From: DATAOG01 sp046727895
GTDB lineage: Bacteria; Pseudomonadota; Alphaproteobacteria; Geminicoccales; Geminicoccaceae
Length of the DNA: 10,680 bases
Direction: 5' to 3'
Assembly: GCA_046727895.1 (NCBI GenBank)
Contig: JBKPDM010000194.1
Span: 1 to 10,680, forward strand
Shown: piece after piece, positions 5,666 to 10,680 of the stretch
Layout: each line of letters opens with the position of its first letter
How positions within the stretch are numbered: position 1 is the stretch's first letter
Program-made: the position numbers and the translations under genes
Notes under the pieces: model-generated
What the model was told of the DNA's origin: nothing
What the model saw: the letters and a program-made list of their open reading frames with translations, nothing else
Database searches by the model: none

Positions 5666-7234
5666 ATGACGTACTTTAGGCCTCGCCACGGCGTCGCGGT
5701 CTTCGTGCTGATCGCCGCACTCGTGGCCGTCCCGGAAAACCTCCTGGCGACGCTGACGGCACCGGACGATGGGGCGACTTACGGTCTCGATCGGGAGCGT
5801 TCGCGGCTGAACGAAGTTCGTGAGCTGTTGGTTCGACGGCAGGCGTTGCAACGCGCGCTGGAGCAGCGTGTCGACGGCCTCGATCACGACATCGACGCTC
5901 TGGAGCTGAAGGGCGAGGAGACCTCAGCGATCCTGCGCAGCGAGCGCGAGCAGGCATTGGTATTGGAACGCCGGCTCGACCATGTGATCCCCCGGCTTCT
6001 TGCGCGCAGTGCCGCCGTGCGCGATCGACGCGAACAGACAGCCCGTATGCTCACCGATCTCGCCAGAACCAGCCGGCAGGTGGAGCTCGATCCGACCATC
6101 CGGGCCCGGATGCTGGCGATCAGCCCCTTGATGCTCGGGCGCCTGCATGATGCGGCAGCGCGGCTCGCTTCGCTCAGTCGTGATCCGGATCGGATGATCG
6201 CCCAACATGCCGAGATCGAGCATCGGAGGCCCGAGCTCATCGCCGAAGGTCAGCGCCTCGAGCAACAGCAGCAGCAAGACCAGCGGCAGCGGTTGGCAAC
6301 GGTCGATCGGCTCAAGCAGTTGAAGGAGGAGGTCAGGCGGCTCGACGTCGAGCAGCGTTTGCTTGCCGACCGGCTGCTCGAGATCGAGGCGGCCGATGCC
6401 GTCCGCGCTGAGCCCAAGGCTGATCAGCCAGCGCTACGTGCCGCGCTGGCGCTCACCCCGCAAGCCGATCTCGTCCCGCCCGCCACGGTCAAGGGAGTGG
6501 CGCCTGCTCGACCGGAACCGGCGGCGACGGCGGACGCCATGCAACCGAGCGCACCGCAACTCTTGGCGCTGGCGGCGCAGGAGCCGTCCGAATCAACGCC
6601 GGCTGCTCAGGCCGAACTGGCCGCCCTGGCCCCGCCTCCGGCGAAACCGTTCAACGCCATGGTTAGCGGCGATGCGGCGGTGGCCGCGCCGGGCGGCGGC
6701 AGCCAGTCCCCCGGCGCGACCCCGCTGGATGTGGTCTTCCAGCAGCCTGGACCTCTCGCCGGGCTCGAATCGCAGGCTGCGCCGGCCCGGTTGCCGCATC
6801 TGAGCGCGCCGATCATGCCGATCCCCGGCGCGGTGCTGAACCCATCCGATGTCAAGCGCGAGCACGGCGATCGATCGGGCGTCACGTTCGATGCCAAGGG
6901 TGAGGAGGGCGACCGGCCGGGAATCGTCATCGCCGCGGCACCGGGCCAGACCGTGGCGGCGCCGGAAGACGGCCGGGTCGTGTTCGCGGCGCCTTTCAAG
7001 AGTTACGGCTTGCTCTTGATCATTGAACATGACCCCGAATATCATACCTTACTTTGGGGCTTTTCCAGGCTCGACGTCGAGCTCGGTGATCGTGTCCGAA
7101 CCGGACAGATCGTTGGCGTCATGGGCGCCGACGGGGATCGCTCACCGCAGCTCCATGTCGAGCTGAGGGTCAATGGCCAGCCCGTCAATCCGCTGCCGTG
7201 GCTGGCCGCCAGTAGCAGCAGGATCAGAGGTTGA
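5666..7234 (+). CDS. EnvC-like murein hydrolase activator (coiled coil plus degenerate LytM/M23 domain)
   Basis: This is a probable periplasmic activator of cell-wall amidases at division, of the EnvC type, which is normally controlled by FtsEX. From the ATG at 5666 it has 522 residues. It starts with a signal peptide (MTYFRPRHG, then VAVFVLIAALVAV), then a coiled-coil region at about 38-245 with a run of five glutamines. A long alanine/proline-rich linker follows at about 245-400, and a C-terminal LytM domain spans about 410-515 (PGQTVAAPEDGRVVFAAPFK, YGLLLIIEH, GDRVRTGQIVGVMG, LHVELRVNGQPVNPLPWL). Zinc ligands of active M23 peptidases look absent: no HxxxD pair at the start of the domain, Q-L-H instead of H-x-H near 495, and no histidine in TLLWGF. 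That fits an activator rather than an enzyme. The frame runs open upstream to a TTG at 5525, but those extra 47 residues would bury the signal peptide, so I place the start at 5666. It overlaps the protease gene by one base. Confidence 0.8.
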   Translation: MTYFRPRHGVAVFVLIAALVAVPENLLATLTAPDDGATYGLDRERSRLNEVRELLVRRQALQRALEQRVDGLDHDIDALELKGEETSAILRSEREQALVLERRLDHVIPRLLARSAAVRDRREQTARMLTDLARTSRQVELDPTIRARMLAISPLMLGRLHDAAARLASLSRDPDRMIAQHAEIEHRRPELIAEGQRLEQQQQQDQRQRLATVDRLKQLKEEVRRLDVEQRLLADRLLEIEAADAVRAEPKADQPALRAALALTPQADLVPPATVKGVAPARPEPAATADAMQPSAPQLLALAAQEPSESTPAAQAELAALAPPPAKPFNAMVSGDAAVAAPGGGSQSPGATPLDVVFQQPGPLAGLESQAAPARLPHLSAPIMPIPGAVLNPSDVKREHGDRSGVTFDAKGEEGDRPGIVIAAAPGQTVAAPEDGRVVFAAPFKSYGLLLIIEHDPEYHTLLWGFSRLDVELGDRVRTGQIVGVMGADGDRSPQLHVELRVNGQPVNPLPWLAASSSRIRG

Positions 7235-8583
7235 TGCGCAAGAGTGTGACGAGCATCTTCGCCGTAGGCGTAGTGGCGGTGGCGGCATTCCTGGGGTCGG
7301 CCGGCCTGTCTCAGGGAGACTCCTCCGATACGTTTCGACAGCTCAAGCTGTTCGGTGACGTGTTCGAACGGGTGCGCGCCGAATACGTCGAAGAGGTGAG
7401 CGACGAAGTCCTGATCGAGGCCGCGATCAACGGCATGTTGACCTCCCTCGATCCGCACTCGGGCTATCTCGATGCCAAGAAATATCGGGACATGCAGGTC
7501 CAGACCAAAGGCGAGTTCGGCGGTCTAGGCATCGAGGTCACCATGGAGAACGGCCTGGTCAAGGTGGTCTCACCGATCGACGATACCCCCGCCTACCGCG
7601 CCGGCATCCAGGCGGGCGACGTGATCACGCACATCGACAACGAGCCCGTGCTCGGCATGTCGCTCTCGGAGGCGGTGGAGCGGATGCGCGGCCCCGTCGA
7701 CACCACGATCGCTCTCACTCTCCGGCGACCCGGACGCGAGGAGCCGCTGGACGTCAGCATGTCGCGGGCGGTCATCACGATCTCGCCGGTGCGCTGGCAC
7801 GCCGAGGGCGACATCGGCTACCTCCGGGTCACCACGTTCAACGAGCAGACCGAAACCAGCCTGCAGCAGGCGATCGACCAGCTCAAGGCCAAGCTCGGAC
7901 CCAATCTGAAAGGCGTGGTGCTCGACCTGCGCAACAATCCAGGCGGACTGCTCGAGCAGGCGGTGGCGGTCGCGGACATCTTCCTCGATCGGGGTGAGAT
8001 CGTGTCGACCCGCGGGCGGCGCCCGGACAGCATCCAGCGGTTCAACGCGCGCAAGGGCGACCTGATCGACGGCAAGCCCATGGTGGTGCTCATCAACGGC
8101 GGCTCCGCCTCGGCGTCCGAGATCGTCGCCGGCGCTCTGCAGGATCACGATCGGGCAATCGTCATGGGCACCCGCTCCTTCGGTAAGGGTTCCGTTCAGA
8201 CGATCATGCCGTTGCCGGGCCATGGCGCGATCCGCCTGACCACAGCGCGCTACTACACTCCGGCGGGAACGTCGATTCAGGCCAAGGGAATCGTTCCCGA
8301 CATCGAGGTGCAGCAGTCGCGGGTGGAGGTGATCGACGAGGGCGCCGCGCGGCGCGAAGCCGATTTGCGCGGCCGCCTGGAAAACGACCAGTCAGGTGGC
8401 GGCAATAGCGCCGGCAGCAGTAGCGACAGCAGTGGCAGTGGCAGCAACAGCAACAGCGGCGAGCAGACTTCAGGGACCGCGAGCACCGGCGGCGAGACGA
8501 CGGCCGCGCAGGACTACCAGCTTGCCCGCGCGATCGATCTGTTGCGCGGCGTTGCCATGTTCAGTGCGCGCAGTACCAATTAG
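7234..8583 (+). CDS. ctpA: S41 family carboxy-terminal processing protease (CtpA)
   Basis: This is a periplasmic or membrane-anchored serine protease that trims or degrades proteins from their C-termini; relatives control cell-wall hydrolases and lipoproteins. It has 449 residues: an N-terminal signal or anchor (FAVGVVAVAAFLG), a helical region, a PDZ domain at about 93-167 (GEFGGLGIEV, AGIQAGDVITHID), then the protease core. The catalytic serine is S293 in GSASASEIVAGA and the lysine is K318 in FGKGSVQ. These are 25 residues apart as in the family, with Q322 following, so it should be active. GIVPDIEV marks the end of the core. A glycine-, serine- and asparagine-rich tail of about 50 residues then leads to a final helix. 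I take the ATG at 7234 rather than the TTG one codon before; its A is also the last base of the envC-like stop codon (TGATG), indicating coupling. Pairing with an amidase activator suggests a shared role in peptidoglycan remodelling. Confidence 0.93.
   Translation: MRKSVTSIFAVGVVAVAAFLGSAGLSQGDSSDTFRQLKLFGDVFERVRAEYVEEVSDEVLIEAAINGMLTSLDPHSGYLDAKKYRDMQVQTKGEFGGLGIEVTMENGLVKVVSPIDDTPAYRAGIQAGDVITHIDNEPVLGMSLSEAVERMRGPVDTTIALTLRRPGREEPLDVSMSRAVITISPVRWHAEGDIGYLRVTTFNEQTETSLQQAIDQLKAKLGPNLKGVVLDLRNNPGGLLEQAVAVADIFLDRGEIVSTRGRRPDSIQRFNARKGDLIDGKPMVVLINGGSASASEIVAGALQDHDRAIVMGTRSFGKGSVQTIMPLPGHGAIRLTTARYYTPAGTSIQAKGIVPDIEVQQSRVEVIDEGAARREADLRGRLENDQSGGGNSAGSSSDSSGSGSNSNSGEQTSGTASTGGETTAAQDYQLARAIDLLRGVAMFSARSTN
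8395..8475 (+). repeat. Low-complexity Ser/Gly/Asn codon run in the protease tail
   Basis: This stretch is dominated by AGC, AGT, GGC and AAC codons, giving a tail of serine, glycine and asparagine (for example SSSDSSGSGSNSNSGEQ). It joins the end of the S41 core to a short C-terminal helix. Such tracts change length easily by slippage and usually act as flexible linkers. Confidence 0.6.
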
Positions 8584-8627
8584 CTCGCGGCGGCCGATCT
8601 CCGGGGGCCCGCCAATCAGCGACGGGC

Positions 8628-9704
8628 GTGAGTGACGGCGCGCGTGTTCTGAGCGCCCGGCCGGAGCGGATGCGCCGGGCCGCGCGGCGGTGGGCGGCGG
8701 TGGGTCTGGCTGGCCTCGTGCTCGGCGCGATTACGGTCGCGCGGCTGCATGGCGAAGGCCAGATCCGGTTCATCGGCGCTCCCCGGCTTCAGTTGCCGAT
8801 GCCCGGCAAGCCCAGCGCGGCGTCGCCCGCGCCGGATGATCCCAGCGCCGAGGGGCCGCCGAACGGCGCCATCCCAGCGCCGGCCGCGGCGAGTCTCACC
8901 GAAGATGGGCCCTTCGGGCCGTTGCCGCGGATCGGCCAGGACGGTCGGCGACCTTTCCTCGCTTACGCTCATCCCTTCAACTTTGAGGATCCGCGTCCCA
9001 TGGTCGCGATCATGGTGCTTGGCCTGGGACTGCAGGCCGAGCTGACCGAAGCGGCGCTCCGCCTGCCGGGCGAGGTCAGCTTGCACTTCACGCCCTATGC
9101 CGCGAATCTGCCGGCGGTGTTCGAGCGGGCCCGGCGCGCCGGCCACGAAGTCCTGCTCGACCTGCCGATGGAGCCGCTCGACGATCGGGTGAGCGATCCG
9201 GGTCCTCAGACCTTGCGGACGGAGAGCTCGACCGCAGAGACTCTGAAGCGCCTGAGCTGGGTGCTGGCCCGAGCGCCAGGCTACGTGGCGGTGGTCGGTG
9301 GCGGCGCCCGCTTCGCGGCGAGCCCGGCTGCGCTGCCGGTGCTCAACGTCCTCGCCCAGCGCGGCCTCGCCATGATCGAAGTCGGATCGAGCGAGCTCGC
9401 AGCCGGCGCCCGCGCCGTCGGTCTGCCCTACGCCAGCGTCGCAGCGGCGATCGACGCAGATCCCACGAGCCTGGCGATCGACCTTGCCCTGGCCACGCTC
9501 GAGGCGGAAGCGCTGCAGCGTGGCAGCGCGCTCGGCATCGTTGAGGGCTATCCCGTGTCCCTGGAGCGTCTGCGGCTCTGGGCGGCGACGCTGGAGGACA
9601 AGGGGCTGGCGTTGGCCCCGGTAAGCGCGCTGGTGATCGAGCGATCCGGACTGGCGGCGGAGGTTCCGGAACATGGGCGCGAGCGCGGCCGATCTGCAGG
9701 CTAG
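8628..9704 (+). CDS. Divergent polysaccharide deacetylase family protein (YibQ/DUF610-like), membrane anchored
   Basis: This belongs to the divergent polysaccharide deacetylase family that in proteobacteria sits next to envC and ctpA (YibQ in E. coli); its precise reaction is not established. From the GTG at 8628 it has 358 residues: one membrane helix at about 22-40, a proline/alanine-rich spacer to about 115, and the family domain from about 123 on. Recognisable pieces are RPMVAIMVLGLGL, VSLHFTPYAANL, GHEVLLDLPMEPLD, DPGPQTLRT, LSWVLARAPGYVAVV, GARFAAS, and the end GIVEGYPVSLERLRLWAATLE. Where relatives commonly show aspartates in the motif before GSS, this protein reads MIEVGSS, so I doubt metal-dependent deacetylase activity. 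An in-frame ATG at 8670, with GGAG three bases ahead, is an alternative start that keeps the membrane helix. The 3' end overlaps rppH by 32 bases. It is probably cotranscribed with the protease gene after a 44-base gap. Confidence 0.85.
   Translation: MSDGARVLSARPERMRRAARRWAAVGLAGLVLGAITVARLHGEGQIRFIGAPRLQLPMPGKPSAASPAPDDPSAEGPPNGAIPAPAAASLTEDGPFGPLPRIGQDGRRPFLAYAHPFNFEDPRPMVAIMVLGLGLQAELTEAALRLPGEVSLHFTPYAANLPAVFERARRAGHEVLLDLPMEPLDDRVSDPGPQTLRTESSTAETLKRLSWVLARAPGYVAVVGGGARFAASPAALPVLNVLAQRGLAMIEVGSSELAAGARAVGLPYASVAAAIDADPTSLAIDLALATLEAEALQRGSALGIVEGYPVSLERLRLWAATLEDKGLALAPVSALVIERSGLAAEVPEHGRERGRSAG
9659..9663 (+). promoter_or_regulatory. Ribosome binding site of rppH
   Basis: GGAGG lies nine bases before the ATG at 9673, inside the end of the deacetylase-family gene. 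It supports that start despite the 32-base overlap. Confidence 0.65.
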
Positions 9705-10176
9705 CCGGAGCGGGCCGCAGCCCGGCTATCGGCCCTGCGTGGGTCTGCTCCTGATCGACCCGGCCAAGCGGCTGTTCATCGGTGAGCGGCGCGGTCCTCT
9801 GCTGGACGCCTGGCAGATGCCGCAGGGCGGCATCGACCCTGGCGAAACCCCGCTGAAGGCGGCGCGGCGCGAGCTGCGCGAAGAGGTCGGCACCGACCGC
9901 GTCGAGCTCCTCGCCGTAAGCCGCTACTGGTACGCCTACGATCTGCCGCAGGAGCTGCGTCCGGCCCACTGGGGCGGGCGCTACCGCGGCCAGAGCCAGA
10001 AGTGGTTCGCCTTCCGCTTCACCGGCAGCGACGCCGACATCGATCTTGAGACCCATCACCCGGAATTCGCCCGCTGGCGCTGGGCAAGCACGGAGGAGGC
10101 GCTCCGCCTGATCGTTGCCTTCAAGCGCCCGGTCTATCAGGCGGTCCTGGCCGAGTTCGCCGATTTCTTGGGCTGA
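9673..10176 (+). CDS. rppH: RNA 5'-pyrophosphohydrolase RppH (Nudix hydrolase)
   Basis: This cytoplasmic Nudix hydrolase removes pyrophosphate from 5'-triphosphate RNA and so starts RNase E dependent mRNA decay. It has 167 residues, normal for the family. After a short tail it reads GYRPCVGLLLID, then ERRG and WQMPQGGID. The Nudix box begins at G52 with E58, R66-E67-L68 and E70-E71, all conserved, so the metal site is intact. GQSQKWFAFRF, HPEFARWRW and FKRPVYQAV are typical RppH positions. It shares the operon of the cell-wall genes, an arrangement common in alphaproteobacteria. A diadenosine polyphosphate hydrolase activity is the older annotation of the same family. The start is fixed by a GGAGG site and by agreement with family length. 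Confidence 0.94.
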   Translation: MGASAADLQASRSGPQPGYRPCVGLLLIDPAKRLFIGERRGPLLDAWQMPQGGIDPGETPLKAARRELREEVGTDRVELLAVSRYWYAYDLPQELRPAHWGGRYRGQSQKWFAFRFTGSDADIDLETHHPEFARWRWASTEEALRLIVAFKRPVYQAVLAEFADFLG

Positions 10177-10202
10177 CTACGGGCGCCTCTTTCGGCAGCG
10201 CC

Positions 10203-10616
10203 TCACGCCTCGATGCCGGCCATGGAGCAGATCAGGCGCCAGGCGTCGGCGTCGACCGGGCTGACCGAGAGGCGCGACTGGCGGACCAGGGCCAGATGCT
10301 GCAGGCGCGGCTCGGCCTTGATCTGCTGCAGGCTGACCTCCCGCTCGACTGCCCTCACCGGCTTGACGTCAACCAGAACGAAGCTTTGCCTCGGATCGCC
10401 GGGGTCCTCGTAGGCCTCGCGCGCGATCTCCATCACGCCAACCACGGCGGGGTCCTGCACCGAGCGGTAGAAGAAGGCGCGATCGCCCGCCTTCATCGCC
10501 CGCATGTTCCGGGCCGCCTGGTGGTTGTGGATGCCATCCCAGCGGGCGATCTTGTCCGCGACCAGCTGCTCGAAGGTGTAGTCGCCGGGCTCGGTTTTCA
10601 TCAGCCAGTAGGTCAT
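10203..10616 (-). CDS. EVE domain-containing protein
   Basis: This is a small single-domain protein of the EVE family, which shares the PUA-like fold and is thought to bind modified nucleobases in DNA or RNA; the cellular role in bacteria is mostly unknown. It has 137 residues, typical length. Diagnostic sequence runs from the start: YWLMKTEPGDYTFEQL, RWDGIHNHQAARNMRAMKAG, DRAFFYRSV, VVGVMEIAREAYEDP, FVLVDVKPV and SRLSVSPVDADAW. The aromatic and WDG/N-x-QA positions expected around the ligand pocket are present. The start ATG has AGAGGT four bases ahead (10621-10626). It converges on rppH with 26 bases between stops and follows a YciI-like gene on the same strand. Confidence 0.92.
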   Translation of the reverse strand: MTYWLMKTEPGDYTFEQLVADKIARWDGIHNHQAARNMRAMKAGDRAFFYRSVQDPAVVGVMEIAREAYEDPGDPRQSFVLVDVKPVRAVEREVSLQQIKAEPRLQHLALVRQSRLSVSPVDADAWRLICSMAGIEA

Positions 10617-10620
10617 CGCG

Positions 10621-10626
10621 ACCTCT
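10621..10626 (-). promoter_or_regulatory. Ribosome binding site of the EVE-domain gene
   Basis: AGAGGT on the minus strand, four bases before the ATG at 10616, lies in the 15-base gap after the upstream gene's stop. The close spacing suggests the two genes share one transcript. Confidence 0.6.
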
Positions 10627-10631
10627 CGTGC

Positions 10632-10680
10632 TCACTCGACCCAGGTACCGAGTACGGCCCGCCAGGGCCGGATCTCGACC
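10632..10680 (-). CDS. C-terminal end of a YciI-like protein, cut by the window edge
   Basis: The last 15 codons and the stop of a minus-strand gene are present, reading VEIRPWRAVLGTWVE. The piece resembles the end of YciI family proteins, small ferredoxin-fold proteins of unclear enzymatic role, where a segment like VEIRPW is common near the C-terminus. A YciI gene beside an EVE gene is also seen in alphaproteobacteria. With so few residues the family name is tentative, but a coding end here is well supported by the tight spacing to the EVE gene. Confidence 0.55.
   Translation of the reverse strand, partial: VEIRPWRAVLGTWVE

Noticed and set aside
10181..10202. Hairpin between the convergent rppH and EVE genes (GGCGC with GCGCC, 11-base loop)
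   Set aside because: Only five base pairs, a long loop and no T-run on either strand, so it is not convincing as a bidirectional terminator.
1..10680. Mobile elements, CRISPR arrays, tRNA or rRNA genes
   Set aside because: No transposase or integrase motifs, no regularly spaced repeats and no tRNA or rRNA signatures were seen.

Overview
The window is a GC-rich (about two thirds G+C by eye) chromosomal stretch. Protein resemblances and gene order point to an alphaproteobacterium, most likely of the Rhodospirillales type. The strongest sign is the block envC-like, ctpA, divergent polysaccharide deacetylase, rppH, which is a familiar alphaproteobacterial arrangement. This placement is inferred from recognised families and synteny, not from a search.

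Left part (1-4974): a type I secretion locus. On the minus strand, an HlyD-family membrane fusion protein (261-1649) lies directly downstream of, and translationally coupled to, an ABC exporter of the LapB/RtxB class (1661-3292, with recognisable coding running on to about 3592). Facing away on the plus strand is a TolC-family outer-membrane channel (3613-4974). Together these are the three parts of an envelope-spanning exporter, usually for large RTX-type proteins, but no substrate gene is present here. The striking oddity is the divergent junction near 3588-3612. The exporter reading frame continues past its first possible start codon with clear family resemblance and then stops looking like an exporter. 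At the same point the channel gene lacks the start of its signal peptide and has no ribosome binding site. Both 5' ends and the expected intergenic promoter region seem to be missing, as if deleted or as if two sequences had been joined in assembly.

Middle (4975-5665): about 690 bases without a confidently callable gene, but with visible structure. In order there are a perfect 9-bp inverted repeat, a possible small ORF, an AT-richer patch with an 18-base imperfect direct repeat, a 14-bp GC palindrome followed by four Ts, and a strongly foldable leader ahead of the next operon. The leader contains a long stem built from two matching segments, an 8-bp stem with a TTCG loop, and a hairpin covering a GGAGG sequence. 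I could not assign it to a known riboswitch family.

Right part (5666-10176): a plus-strand cell-envelope operon with overlapping genes. It encodes an EnvC-like murein hydrolase activator with a degenerate LytM domain, a CtpA-type S41 carboxy-terminal protease, a divergent polysaccharide deacetylase family protein and the RNA 5' pyrophosphohydrolase RppH. The first three probably act in periplasmic peptidoglycan remodelling and envelope quality control, while RppH acts on mRNA in the cytoplasm. Converging from the right edge on the minus strand are an EVE-domain protein (10203-10616) and the last 15 codons of a gene resembling the YciI family (10632-10680).

Bases 1-260 hold no gene I can support, only a terminator-like hairpin right after the HlyD stop codon. 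No rRNA, tRNA, CRISPR array, transposase or phage gene is visible.
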